64,000 nt of DNA from Verticillium longisporum (GCA_019188255.1 JAETXT010000016.1:868001-932000); one strand, 5' to 3'. Counted from the stretch's first letter, positions 1 through 11,042 are shown. Notes: generated by a model from the letters alone, not told the origin. A program made the numbers and translations.

Positions 1-606
1 CGGGCCACCCCCGCTCCCAGCAAGCGTGGGAGTTTGAGCACCTCCTTCCCTAGGAGACGATGCAGTTGATGGAAGCCCGCCGCGCAGGTGGCGTCATGGG
101 CGGCGGGGGGGGCAGCATGGCCGGTGCCGCAGGCGCCAACGACCACAACTCGCGCTTCTGCCACCTGACCTTCGTGTGCCGTACTAGGGGCGTAATTCAC
201 GGACTGGCGGGCTACTTCGAATCGGTGCTTTACGCGCCGCGCCTCGGCGATAAGGCCAAGGTCGAGATCAGCACGCATCCAGACCAGATTGATCAGAAGA
301 GCAAGGATATGATCTCGTGGTTCCCGATCTACTTTCCCATCAAGGTACAGCTCTCTTCTTCTTCTACTTCCTTTTCTTCCTTTCCAGCACTTCATTAGAT
401 GTACATGACTGACGGGCGGAATGCAGCAACCACTGTACTACCCTGCCGACACGGAGCTCGAGGTTAGCATGTGGCGTCAGACGGACGACTCCAAGGTGTG
501 GTACGAGTGGCTCATCGAGGCCTACACCTGGGTGGGTGAGGGTCAGCGGATCAAGGTGGGCAGCTCAGAGCTCACGAGCAGCCGCAAGGTCGCATGCCTG
601 ATGTGA
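1..606 (+). CDS. PRMT5-type protein arginine methyltransferase (Skb1/Hsl7), 3' end only
   Basis: This is the C-terminal beta-barrel part of the type II arginine methyltransferase that symmetrically dimethylates Sm proteins and histones. The gene begins left of the window. Residues read WEFEH (27-41), then a Gly-rich insert, then the conserved block with HGLAGYFESVLY and DMISWFPIYFPIK. The intron is 345-426 (donor GTACAG, CTGAC branch, acceptor ATGCAG). The last exon, 427-606, carries ELEVSMWR and KVWYEW, and ends SRKVACLM before TGA. All of these match the PRMT5 C-terminus. One oddity: an in-frame TAG at 51-53 lies between WEFEH and the Gly-rich insert, so the frame of the first 60 bases does not run straight into the rest. 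This suggests an indel, or a splice event I cannot resolve at the window edge. The family call is firm; the integrity of the first 60 bases is not. Confidence 0.85.
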
Positions 607-1082
607 GAGCACCGGGAGCACCTCTTGCCGAGGTAGGTAGACGCGGAGATCAAAATGGTCGGTGTGATGCGCAGATCTGGTAGCAGGGCACAAGAGGGCA
701 TAGGAGCTAATAACGGGTCTGAAGTGTCTTCTGCTTCAGGAAGGAAGATTTGAAGGGCGGGGTATCTATCCTGATGATGATGATCGTTATGATGACAGCG
801 GGTGAGGGTGGATAGACGGATTGATCGCCAAATTTCCCTTTTTTGCAATGACCGGCCTGAAACTTCCATTCCTGTGGATTGTGCCATTCCCACCCCTCTT
901 TAAACGCCATTCGTTTCCGCTGGTGACAGGCCCCCATATCTGTCCATTCGTCTCTCAGGAGCATCATGCCCACCGCCTCGCATTCACTTTTTGAATATTC
1001 TGTCTCGGCCATCTGACTCGGAGATAGTCGGACAGGCATGGACTCTGCATCGTGCGTTCGTGTCATCTCTCGCGCGCGCGGC
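607..1082. other. Intergenic region between convergent genes
   Basis: About 480 bases between the 3' ends of the PRMT5 gene and the SmF gene. It contains a GATGAT-rich patch near 774-796 but no reading frame that looks coding. It presumably holds both 3' UTRs and polyadenylation signals. Confidence 0.7.
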
Positions 1083-1585
1083 TCAACCCTCCATCTTGAC
1101 GTCGCCATTGCTGCCCGCGTCGGCCGCCCTGATCCACAAGACGTTGTTGCACCTGTCAGTTTGTCAGTCATTCCGTCGTTTAGACAAGAGGAGATTCGCA
1201 AGCGTGGCGCACCTGATCAGGACCTGGCCCAATGCGCCGGTCATCTTCTGGTCGATGTACTCCTCGGCGCCGCTGAGCTGGATGTTCATGTACGAGTCGA
1301 TGCTGACGAGCCGGCCCTTGTACTCGGTGTCGCCCCACTTTAGGCGGACGACGATGTCCTTGTTGACGCTGCGGGGGAGGGGATTGCGCGGTTAGCTTTC
1401 GAGGTCGCGCCTCTGGATGCGTGGGAATCGCGGGAGGAGGGTGGGGGTGAAGGGAGGAACGCACAGGTCCTGGAGCATAGGCCTCGGGTTGAGGGGTACG
1501 AACTAGTTGAGGTCAGCTTTCTATCCATCGGATCAAGTTCGACGGTAGGGTGCTGGGGAAGGAGGGGGGGTAGACCTACACTCAT
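1083..1585 (-). CDS. SMX3: Small nuclear ribonucleoprotein F (SmF)
   Basis: A core subunit of the heptameric Sm ring on spliceosomal U1, U2, U4 and U5 snRNAs. The 89-residue protein is assembled from four exons on the minus strand: 1580-1585 (only ATG AGT), 1465-1502, 1213-1368 and 1083-1152. Introns are 1503-1579, 1369-1464 and 1153-1212, all GT..AG. The spliced protein begins [19 protein letters not shown]. The Sm1 motif follows (VRLKW-TEYKG-L-S-D-YMN) and then Sm2 ([15 protein letters not shown]), the signature of SmF. The tail is short and polar ([10 protein letters not shown]). Length matches the family (80-90 residues). The two-codon first exon is unusual but gives exactly the conserved N-terminus. 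It is transcribed convergently with PRMT5, an enzyme that modifies other Sm proteins. Confidence 0.95.
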
Positions 1586-2524
1586 GATGGGCGGTGGGGG
1601 GGGGTGATGAGGGTGGTGAGGCCGGCTACGCGCGAGGCTGACTTGGGGCGGCGAGCTGGGTTGAAGTTTTGCGTGGGGATGCTCGGTGGGAGGCTGTCGG
1701 TGAATTGTCGGAAGCGATAAGATAAGTGACTTGCTCAAGCTTCGCGCTGAGGTTGCTAGCTGTGCCCAGGCAGCTTCCTTTCTCTAGCTGTACCTCACAC
1801 TAAGGTACCTCCATCGTAGAAAGCCTTCGATTGCAATGCGCATTATATCGACTTGGCCATCAGTTGAACGAGAAAAAGTGATTCGATCCTGCCAGTTGAT
1901 CAGAGTCACACTCAGCATGCCCGTTACACGGGTTTTGCTCGTCCTGGCTTGATGGCGACTCGTTCAGAGTCCTGGCCTATCGGCCCGTGAACAAGCATCA
2001 ATCACCCAGAAATGCATTCAAAGCTTCGTCTCTACAGGTGCAACATTGCTATGCAACAGTAGCGTACTCCAGTCGTTGCGTTACTCACCAGTCAATCTAT
2101 TCTGGTCATGCGCCAGGCAAAGTCCCCGGGCAACCCCTGGAAACGAGTTCAGCTGGTCGTCAGACCAATCGACAGCGCCCGAATCGCTGTGCTTACAGTG
2201 GGCGTAGGGGGGGAGGAAGGGTGGTTTCGTCCCTGGCCGTCCCGACTACGATGACTCCTTGCCCGGAGCCAGCCGATGTTGTGCATCCGCGAGGACTACT
2301 CGGGTTTGCTTGGAGTTAGAACACTCAGCCCGTGTTCGTGAGGCCTCAGGCTGCACAGGCGCCGTTTCTTACAAGAAGTGCTGTCCAGCCCATCTTTGGA
2401 GGAGCTAGATTCACTCGTGCAATACCAAAAGGAGCCTTCACCCAAGACTGTGTTGTCAGAAAATAATTCGGAGCCACCCCAAACTCGTCACCTTTACTGA
2501 AGCGCACGTCAACACTACTTCGAC
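1586..2524. promoter_or_regulatory. Divergent intergenic region of SmF and the hydrolase gene
   Basis: About 940 bases between two divergently transcribed genes, so it must contain both promoters. The SmF-proximal part is purine-rich on this strand (C/T-rich in the SmF sense), as expected of a fungal leader. I see no convincing TATA element or additional coding sequence. Confidence 0.6.
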
Positions 2525-3667
2525 ATGCTCAGCCTCCAGCTCTCCTACAGTTGGCTGTACTGGACACGTCCATCAGGAGAGATCCCTGATGCCCCAGCCG
2601 GCTTGGAGCGGTATTGGGTCGAGACACCCTCTGGTAGGCTCGAGGTCCTCTCGAACCAACCAACAGAACCATCAAAAGGCAGGATTCCCATAGTCTTCGT
2701 CCATGGAGGCATGGGCAGCGCCTGGGTTTGGACCGAATACATGCAGTACCTCGCCGAGCACGACGTGCCCTGTTATGCCGTCTCCTTGCGCGGTCACGGC
2801 AACAGCTGGCACCCTTCGTACCTGAGAATGGTCTACGGCACAACGAGGAGCCAGCTGGCGAGCGATGCCATTGCCGCCATTAGCTGGGTACAGGAGCGCC
2901 ATGGAGAAGAGGCGCTGCTCGTCGGGCATTCCAGCGGCGGCGGGCTCCTCCAAGGGATCCTCAGCGCGCAGCAGGTGCACGCACAGGGCCTGGCCTTACT
3001 AGGAGCTGTCCCAGGCTTTGGATCGTGAGTGGATACTGTGCTCCCATCGCACTTTGACGTCCGGCTGATGATGTACAGATTTGGTGTGTACCTCAATTGG
3101 GCGAAATTTGACCCTCTCTTCGTGATCCGCATGTGGCTTCAGGGCGGTCACTCGAATTCGCCCCTTTCGCATCCGCTCCTGACCAGGCGGGCCTTCTTCA
3201 GCGATGGGTACCCCGTGACGAAGCTTCTCGAGTTCCAATTGCACTCGAACCGCTACGAAAGCTTCTGGTGGCCGTTGACGATGATGAGGCCTTTCGTCAA
3301 CACCGAGAGCCTCATCAGTTCCATTAGGGGCTGGGGCAGCAGCGACCGCATCATGGTCATGACCGGAACTCTGGACAAGCTGATGACGCACGACATTATG
3401 GTGCAGCTGGCAGACACCTACCGCAAGGCTGTTGGTCAACTGGTCGCGGCGAAAAAGCTAGATGCCAAGGTTGACGAGGTCAAGTCGATGGCTGGAGTTG
3501 GAGGACAGGATGACGAGGGCCTGGGTGTGCGGCTGACCTGGGTCGAGGGCGCGGGGCATCATCTGCAGAACGACTGGAGCTGGAAGGTAGGAGCGGACAA
3601 GCTCTTGGCGTTCCACGAGCAGTTGGCTGCCAAGGGTGAAATCAGCGAGGGCTATCAAAAGGTGTAG
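2525..3667 (+). CDS. Alpha/beta hydrolase
   Basis: A 362-residue alpha/beta-hydrolase-fold protein made from two exons, 2525-3024 and 3079-3667, with an intron at 3025-3078 (GTGAGT..TACAG). Visible landmarks are the oxyanion-hole segment HGGMGSAW at residues 60-67, an RGHGNS strand-turn near 90, the nucleophile elbow VGHSSGG with the candidate catalytic serine at 136, and the catalytic histidine segment GAGHH near 324-328. An acid is probably in the GTLDKL segment. There is no signal peptide or membrane helix, so the protein is likely cytosolic. The substrate cannot be read from the sequence; esterase, lipase and epoxide-hydrolase relatives share these motifs. Splicing restores the frame without other changes. 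The start at 2525 is the first ATG in frame. It ends 287 bases before DBR1 on the same strand. Confidence 0.9.
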
Positions 3668-3954
3668 CGTTCCGCATGGGTGGATGAGTAGGTTGCGTGT
3701 GGCTTGGGAGGCCTGTCGGGCGGTTGTTGGTTTGTGTTGATATTGTAGCGAAAATACCCATCTCTTCTTCTCAATCTATAACAAGTGCGATCCACAGCCG
3801 AGAATTGTGCCTTTCTGAAATTGTAGTCCAGATGCGAAAGGTGCTCTGCACTGAGATGTGTCACAGACCCGTTGTCAAGGGCACTCAGGCAAATAATTTT
3901 TGGTGGAGCTCCCACGACCTGCCTGTCAACGTCAACTTCACAACATCCCTCGAC

Positions 3955-5759
3955 ATGCCCGGCAAGCCCATCATGTCAACACAAACCTTTGAAACCCAAG
4001 GCGTCCGCGTCGCCGTCGAAGGCTGTGTGAGTTCTTCCCTCCGTCCTGCTCCCAAGTCGAGCAGCCGTCTGACCACCTGCAGGGCCACGGCACGCTAAAT
4101 GCCATCTACGCCGCGGTCGCCAAGTCTTGCGAGGCGCGCGGCTGGGATGGCGTCGACGTGCTCATCATCGGCGGCGACTTCCAGGCCGTTCGCAACGCCG
4201 CCGACCTGACCGTCATGTCGGTCCCCGCCAAGTACCGCGAGATGGGCGACTTTTGGGAGTACTACGCCGGCGCGCGTACGGCGCCGTACCTGACGCTGTT
4301 CGCCGGCGGCAACCACGAGGCGGCGTCGCACCTGTGGGAGCTCTACTACGGGGGCTGGGCCGCGCCCAACATTTACTACCTCGGTGCCGCCAACGTGCTG
4401 CGCCTCGGGCCGCCGCGCATCGCCGGCATGGGCGGCATCTGGGAAGGCTTTGACTACCCCCAGGCGCATCACGAGAGGTTGCCGTTTGGCGTGGATGACG
4501 TCAAGAGTTTTTACCACGTCCGCGAGGTTGATGTGCGGAAGCTGCTGCTTGTCAGGGAGCAGGTCGATGTCGGCATCAGCCATGACTGGCCGCGGGCCAT
4601 TGAGAAGTGGGGAGACGAGAAGGCGCTCTGGAGGATGAAGCCCGACTTTGAGGCCGAGTCGAGAGACGGCACGCTAGGGAACGTTGCTGCCGAGTATGTG
4701 CTCGACAGACTGAGGCCACCGTACTGGTTCTCGGCGCATCTGCACTGCAAGTTCTCGGCGCTGAAGCGGTTCGATCTGGGGGACGCTGGTGCCGAGACAA
4801 AGGATGGTGGCATCAAATCTGAGACGCAAACGCAAGAAACAGCATCTGTTGCTGCTGCTACGACTACAGTGGCGGAGGCGAATCCAGAGGAGATTGACCT
4901 CGACGATGACGATGATGACGCTGTTCCCCCTACGGCTGCGAGCACTACAGCAAACCCAAACGAGATCAGCCTCGGCGATGACGACGACGACGAACATGCC
5001 CCTGTGGCACCAACTATCAAACCTGAAGACAAGCCAAAGCCCGTCAGCAACGTCTCAGCCGACCTTCGAGCCCAGCTTCCTGCCTCTTTTGCCGCACCAA
5101 AACCCCAGCCCAAGACGACACCCGGCCAGCCTGTGCCCGCGACAATCACGAACAAGCAAGTCCGCTTCCTCGCGCTCGACAAGTGTCTCCCGCGCCGCCA
5201 CTTCCTCCAGCTCCTCGACATCCACCCCCATGACGGCAGCCCCGTCGCGCCGCCGTCCACGCCGCCCCAACACCCCGGTCGCTTCCCGCTGCAGTACGAC
5301 CCCGAGTGGCTGGCCATCACGCGCGCCCTCCACGGCGAGCTCACAATCGGCGACCGCGCAGCCCACGCGGCGCGCGACCGCGGCGAGGCGCACTACACGC
5401 CCCTCATCGACGAGGCGCGCGCCTGGGTCGGCGAGCATGTCGCGGCCCTCGACGTCCCGGCCAACTTTGTCCTCACTGCCCCGCCGCACGACGGGAGCCC
5501 GAACTGGCGGAACGTGCCGGATCAGCCGTTTGAGTACACGAACCCGCAGACGGCGGCATTCTGCGAGATGCTGCAGGTGGAGAACCTGTGGCACGCCACC
5601 GAGGACGAGAGGATGGCGAGGAGGGGGGAAGGCCCGCCGCCGCCGGGCGAGAGGTTCGGGGGTGGCTTTCGGGGAGGGGGCGGTCATGGTGGCCGGGGCG
5701 GCGGACGAGGTGGGAGGGGCGGTAGGGGACGGGGGCGCGGGCGTGGGAGGTTTCATTGA
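3955..5759 (+). CDS. DBR1: Lariat RNA debranching enzyme
   Basis: A metallophosphoesterase that hydrolyses the 2'-5' bond of excised intron lariats in the nucleus. Exons are 3955-4026 and 4083-5759 (intron GTGAGT..CTGCAG), giving 582 residues from the ATG at 3955; an in-frame ATG at 3973 is an alternative start. Metal and catalytic motifs appear in order: VEGCGHG (Cys24, His26), GGDFQAVRN (~54-62), GGNHEA (~99-104), SHDWP (His191) and SAHLHCKF (His243, His245). The usual EGCCHGELD segment is EGCGHGTLN here; the liganding Cys and His are kept. A long acidic linker with runs of Asp (about residues 290-330) separates the catalytic part from the DBR1 C-terminal domain. The last ~35 residues are an RGG/RG-rich tail, a likely RNA-binding and arginine-methylation region. 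Function is well supported. Confidence 0.95.
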
Positions 5760-6309
5760 GCGCTTGAGGAGTTCACAGCAGGGCCTGGCTATTTACGGAA
5801 CGGCCGGCCGATGCAGAGGAACCCATTGCAAGGGATTCACAAGCAAAAGTGTAGCCAACAAAAGCGGGAGGAAAGTCAAGCTCGCGAGAGTAGTAGTCTA
5901 TTTGCTATTCCAACTGATACAGCGTTCAAAGCTGCCTACGAATCAAGATATGTAACCCCTCAGAAAAAAACCCAAACCCAAAGGAGAGCTTGTGCTGGGC
6001 AGAGTATGGGGGCTGAATTCATCTTCCAAATCTAATAGACGTTCGATCCACGGAGTAATGAAGAATCGAACGCATATGCTGAGATGGGTCCATGTCACGG
6101 GAAAAGTTTGGAGGAGCCGGAATGGCGAGGTGGGAACGACCAAAAGGAAAACGAAGAGTGCGTGTTCGCCGCGTGCGAAGTCGTCAAATCGTACATTCGT
6201 ATCGTATGTGACCGCCCACTGGAGCAGCCGTGCCAAGCAGCAGCGCTGTAGGTTTGCCACTCCTAAACTCCGACTCCGGGCGTAAAAGCAAGACCCATGA
6301 AGGGCGAAA
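5760..6309. other. Convergent intergenic region (DBR1 / elongin C)
   Basis: About 550 bases holding the two 3' UTRs. On the minus strand an open frame runs from elongin C down to 5943, but its translation has no conserved character and splicing explains it better. Confidence 0.6.
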
Positions 6310-6935
6310 TCAAATGCCAGAGTTTTGTTCTGCTGCTCGTCAGATGGGACAGTCCCGGGATGGGGTGTCTGAAAGAACATACTGTCCAAGCCAAGATAGT
6401 CAGCTGCGACTAGCAGCTCAAGACAGAGCTCGACGGGTATGTCCATGTCAGGCACGTCCTCCCGTTCGCGATACCTGTACCAGTACTGAAAGTACTCGCA
6501 GACCTTTTCCAGCACGATGCCACTGGTCGTGTCAGTCGATGTCCTCCCGAGGAGAAAGGCACCGCGAGAGGGTAATGTAATGGCGGGCAGAGTTGCGTCT
6601 CAGATCAAGTGTACGTGGAAAAGACTTTTCATGCAGACCGCTCGAGAACGTTGTCGATGGTCTTTCGGAAAGCACTCGGAAAGGCGTTTCATCAAGGTGA
6701 CGCGCGAGGTGACGAGTGAAGGACAGAAAGCAGAAGAGACTTACCTGATCTCCGTGAAGACACATCTCCCCGAGACTGCTTCCATGAACTGGCTGCGAGG
6801 ATCCAGCATACTCTTGATGGCCGGGCTGATCATGACCGCCTCGCGGAGCAGGACAAACTCGTACCCATCGCCAGAGACCAGAGTCACGTACTTGCTCTCG
6901 GAGCCGGGTTTGCTCTGAGACAAGTACGAGGCCAT
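6310..6935 (-). CDS. ELC1: Elongin C (BTB/POZ Skp1-like adaptor)
   Basis: A small adaptor of cullin-based ubiquitin ligases and of the elongin complex that removes stalled RNA polymerase II. Proposed exons are 6745-6935, 6383-6522 and 6310-6332, giving 117 residues. Exon 1 encodes [11 protein letters not shown], then [25 protein letters not shown] and the CVFTEI strand. Exon 2 gives [13 protein letters not shown] and the terminal [12 protein letters not shown], the classic elongin C end. The first intron (6523-6744) and the second (6333-6382) both have CTGAC branch sites; the second has a GTATGT donor. The last seven residues depend on the acceptor chosen (CAG at 6333-6335 or 6330-6332). If that intron were not removed, about 80 poorly conserved residues would be added instead. 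The gene diverges from Rho4. Confidence 0.88.
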
Positions 6936-7785
6936 CGTGGTGAAAGCGCGTGCGTGCTTTCCCTTGTGTGCGGCCAGGTGCGCGGTCCTGATGGAGATGT
7001 GTCGTCTCGAAGTCTTGAAGGAACCTGCTCCTGACGATTGACACTGTGTCTGGGGGTAGTTTTCCAACAGCAGCTTGGAGAACCGAGTGAGGTGGGTGTG
7101 TTGGAGGAATCCCAAAATGATCGCCATTCACGATGGCGACTTTTTTCTTTTGAAGGCGGAGACGGATAGACCTAGCGCACAGACCACTGGAGCTATGGGC
7201 ATGGTCACGTGCCCTTCCTCTGTGCCTGAGATACCTAGATTGATAACGCAGGTCCCTCGCGTCACCGTGGCGTCGTAGCGTGGCTGGTTGCCCGGTCGAC
7301 ATGTTTACCACATGCAAGCAAGGCAAGTCGTCAACCTCCGCACCTGCCCCTGCCTTGCCAACTCCCTTCAAGTACCTTACACTGCACCGCACCTGCTCTG
7401 GAGGTCCCGTTCAGCTTTCCTCATTTCGCATACCTGACAAACACCCACTTCGCCCACGCTGGCCTCGTTTGCTTCACCTTTGCGAGAAACAAGAGTCATC
7501 CTCACATTCCAGCCAGATCACACCCCCCGCTCTCTCAGTAGCTATTCAGGGTCTGCCGTTCGCCAGTAGTGCTATCCATCACTTTCGAGTCGTCAACATT
7601 CCAACAAGCCTCTCTTTACCCACTTCAAGCCACCACAATCCTCCACCAAGAGAGACGCAGCCCTGCACTTTGCGCCACCGCTTCCTCGAGACAGCCAGGC
7701 CCCCCCCTCAAAGTGAAGCAATTCGCTTCAAGGAGGCTAATTGAACCGGAATACGCAGTTTGCGCTTGACCCAAGTCGCGCGGTC
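6936..7785. promoter_or_regulatory. Divergent promoter region of elongin C and Rho4
   Basis: About 850 bases between the two start codons. It includes a CACGTG E-box core near 7205 and a long C/T-rich, pyrimidine-biased leader (about 7340-7710) typical of fungal 5' UTRs for the plus-strand Rho4 gene. No coding sequence is apparent. Confidence 0.6.
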
Positions 7786-8804
7786 ATGGCGTCTACGCAG
7801 TATCGCAACTCGTACTACAACAACAACAGCACCACCAACTACCTGTCCACCGAGAAGTACGACGATAGCCACAACAACTCGTCGGGCGCTCGCCGCAACC
7901 CGCGTATCAGGAGCAGTGACGGCACCGTCAGCACCACCATGAGCTCCTCCACCGGCCGCGAGTCCGCCGCTACTCACCTCACCGAGGGCCCCGCCTACTC
8001 CAAGAAGATTGTCGTCGTCGGCGACGGTGGCTGTGGCAAAACATGCCTGCTCATCAGCTACAGCCAAGGTTACTTCCCAGAGGTGCGTCACTCGGCTAGT
8101 CATCCACCTCAAACTGCGACGCATAACTGACGTGGTATTATTGCAGAAATATGTCCCAACAGTGTTCGAAAACTACATCACCTACCCCACGCACCCACCG
8201 ACCGGCAAGACGGTTGAGCTCGCTCTCTGGGACACAGCCGGCCAAGAGGAGTACGACCGCCTGCGACCCCTCTCTTACCCCGAGACCGATCTCATCTTTG
8301 TTTGTTTCGCCATCGACTGCCCCAACTCGCTTGAGAACGTCATGGACAAGGTACGCCCTGCTCGAGACTCTTTGCCACTTGTATGGATATGACCAAGACG
8401 CTAATGCAACCCAGTGGTACCCTGAAGTCCTCCACTTCTGCCCCTACACACCCCTCGTGCTGGTTGCTCTCAAGTCCGACCTCCGCTTCAAGAGGACGTG
8501 TATCGATATGCTCAAGACCCAGGGCCTTACTCCCGTCACGACCGAACAGGGCCAGACCGTCGCCAAGAAGATGAATGCCCAATATGCCGAGTGCAGCAGC
8601 AAAGAAATGACGGGCGTTGACGAGATTTTTGAGCGGGCCATACTCACCGTTGTCGCAAACGACCGGAAAAACATCGAGGCCCAGATGGCCACCGGTGCGT
8701 CGTCGTCATCAAATGGCGGCCGCGCCAGTGCGGGAGGCGGGAGCGGTAACATCCCTGGCGTGGGCGTGCCGAAGAAGAAGAAGAGGAGCTGCAAGCTGCT
8801 GTAA
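7786..8804 (+). CDS. rho4: Rho-family GTPase, Rho4 type
   Basis: A membrane-anchored small GTPase; Rho4 orthologues direct actin-ring assembly and septum formation in filamentous fungi. Exons are 7786-8082, 8147-8350 and 8415-8804 (introns GTGCGT..TTGCAG and GTACGC..CCCAG), giving 296 residues. A disordered N-terminal extension of about 73 residues, rich in Asn, Ser and Thr, precedes the P-loop GDGGCGKTC (79-87). Then come effector loop YVPTVFENY (101-109), [17 protein letters not shown], the base-recognition segment ALKSDLR and ECSSKE. The extra residues before WDTAGQ (THPPTGKT) and the N-terminal extension are characteristic of Rho4. The tail is [10 protein letters not shown]: a polybasic stretch plus a CaaX box ending in Leu, predicting geranylgeranylation and plasma-membrane location. 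All GTPase motifs are intact. Confidence 0.93.
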
Positions 8805-10124
8805 GATGAGAAACGTGGAAGGCTCGGGCAAGGGGATATCAGGATATGGGACTCTTTTTTTCATCTTGTTTCTGTGTCACGCGAACAAACAACCGCCAAA
8901 CTTTGGGGCCAGGCCAGGGGCCAGGGGCTCAGGGAGTAATGAATGACTTCTTTTCATGACAAGCTACGACTCACGAGCTCGAGTGTCTTCTGCATTCGGA
9001 TGCGCTGTCTGATCTGCGTGCATGGCTGTCCTGGAGTGATCCGGGGGGCACACTGCTGCTCCGTGACCCTACAATGCTGCCTTTTTTGTAATCGATGCTC
9101 ATTCTGTCTGACATGGATCTGAAGTAATTGATCGGTCGTGTATGACTTCTCGACCCAAGACCAACAACCCTCCGCAGTGCTGCTATGGCGGAAAACGAGT
9201 AATGAGCAGGGCGAATGTCAGCAACATCCCAGATCATCTACGTATGCACACCGGTGGGTATGATAGAACTCGGCCCTGGTCGGCAATCATGGTATCAATG
9301 GTTTCATCGCAGATTCCTCCATCGCATGTGTGCGCAACATCAAAACAGAGGGCACTTCTCAAGGTCTGGAGTCAGAGGTCCTTGTCAAGGTGGGGAATGG
9401 AAATGAACAAGGTATCTAATTCACGTTCAAGTCACCGGCCCTCAGGGTATCATCCAGGTGTACCGCATCCCACGCCAGCCCTCTACTTGAACCTTGGGAC
9501 CGCCCCAGCACCTCACACTCCATGGGTTGTACTCGATGTGACTTGTGATTCCGGGCGAGCCTCTCGATACAGCCTTTCTGCAGCAAGTAAAGAGATCGCG
9601 CCGGCCAGGATAACGACTTGGTAGATTCCTTGATAATGCCCCCGTGAGCTTGACGGCGCACCGTCTCCAATGGCCCGTATGGCGACTGAAAGTCTCATGC
9701 CGAGACATGCATTTTGCCCAGGCTCAACAGGAAGCTTGACAAGTCCTCTCAGATATGCCGCCCAAGTCGTGAAGGAACAAAGCCGCCCGACCGGACGTGC
9801 ACGATTGCACGGAGACGGTGGTTCAATTTCCTCAACCTGGCAACGCAACACTCGAGAACCATATCTCAATGCAATGGTGTGCCTGCGTTGGCCTGCACAG
9901 CTCCATAGTCAACATGCTGGAGCGGTGAGGCAGGGCTCAGTCCACTCGAACAGGGCATATGTCTCCAGAGCGGGATGACAAGCTGCTCATCGGGAATGCC
10001 GTCAAACCATCACGGGGGGAATCCGGGTTGTTGGGCCAGTGTTGTATAACCAGTGCCAGCAATGGATCCTGGTCCCGGCAGGCGAGAGCGTTGCGCAGGC
10101 GGCCATGTCTGCACGCCGACACCA
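8805..10124. other. Intergenic region without recognisable genes
   Basis: About 1.3 kb between the convergent 3' ends of Rho4 and DAD1. Several open frames of 60-160 codons exist in overlapping frames on both strands, but none has conserved motifs or a splice pattern. I see nothing else specific in it. Confidence 0.6.
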
Positions 10125-10577
10125 TTATTGATCGTCCTCGTCGTTCCTCTGGTCGTCTCTTCGGCTGGGACTCTCGTTCGCGGGTTTGCTGCCGCTCTTG
10201 CTGCCGTTGTCTTCGGTCGGCTCCTTGGCCATGACGTTTTCGAACTGCGACCAGAGGGCTTCGACGGAGGAGAACTCGTTGCCAACCTGGGGTGACGTAG
10301 CGTTAGAACCACACATCGAGCAGATTGTTTTCGGGGTACTTGGCTACATACAGCAGTGACAGCCTCGAGAGAGCGGTTCAGCTTGTTGATGTTGGCGAGG
10401 ACATGCTCGAAGCTCTGGTCCGGGAACGTCGAGTCAGATGGGAGCAACGTTGGGAAGGGCCTGCGCGGCTAAACGTACCATGGCAATCTCCCCAATGAGA
10501 ACCTCGCGCTGCTGCTCAAAGTACGTCTTCTCAGGGCCGCCTGTCTGCGAAGTTGACCGCTGATGGTAAGAAGACAT
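10125..10577 (-). CDS. DAD1: DASH complex subunit Dad1
   Basis: A small subunit of the fungal DASH/Dam1 complex, which couples kinetochores to spindle microtubules. Three minus-strand exons, 10479-10577, 10352-10414 and 10125-10286, give 107 residues. Introns start GTACGT and GTATGT. The core motif order is diagnostic: [16 protein letters not shown], then [18 protein letters not shown], then [19 protein letters not shown]. Splicing joins these segments without gaps, and every junction falls between conserved residues. A polar, acidic tail of about 30 residues (ending NDEDDQ) extends beyond the minimal Dad1 domain. The gene was hard to see because each exon is under 60 codons. Confidence 0.93.
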
Positions 10578-11042
10578 GTCGGCGATGCAAAATGCTGAAT
10601 CGAAGTCGGCGCTTGGTTCCTTGGCCGACCAGAGTGTGTTCGCGTCAGAAACGCGAACCTCCATGAAAAGGCTCCGCCTCCAGCGAGACGGAGAGCGGGG
10701 TTTGGCGGGGCACGCGAGCACAGTGTCTACGCTACCTACTCCCATGTCATTCCGCACCGTGTCACACTTCGGTGGGTAGAGAGAAAACCTTCCGTGCTCT
10801 ACCCCTCTGTGCCCCCCACCTCGGTGCATCACGTCGCGAGCTTGTAATCATCACAGGCAACCAGCCTCGGTGTCATGTTCATCTGCTGGTGTCATTTTTC
10901 GACAGCTAGTCTTCGTCAACTCGAATGTACATGTCTGGCGTTAGCCAATCCCGAAGCCCCCAAATCATTTTCATATCCCTCATTAACTTGACCGTGATCC
11001 GGTGAAAATAAAAGCCTAAAGAAAAAAAAAAACCAGATTTGC
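10578..11042. other. Region between DAD1 start and ALDH 3' end
   Basis: About 465 bases containing the DAD1 promoter and the ALDH 3' UTR. There is an A-run near 11016-11031. Nothing coding is evident. Confidence 0.6.

Noticed and set aside
543..1201. Minus-strand open frames across the PRMT5/SmF intergenic region
   Set aside because: They overlap the SmF final exon in the wrong frame or contain only low-complexity translation.
4789..5955. 388-codon Arg/Ser-rich frame overlapping DBR1
   Set aside because: Shifted-frame shadow of DBR1; the DBR1 frame carries all catalytic motifs.
5943..6382. Unspliced extension of elongin C by about 115 residues on the minus strand
   Set aside because: Elongin C normally ends at the conserved [12 protein letters not shown] helix. 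A GTATGT donor, CTGAC branch and CAG acceptor give a short normal C-terminus instead.
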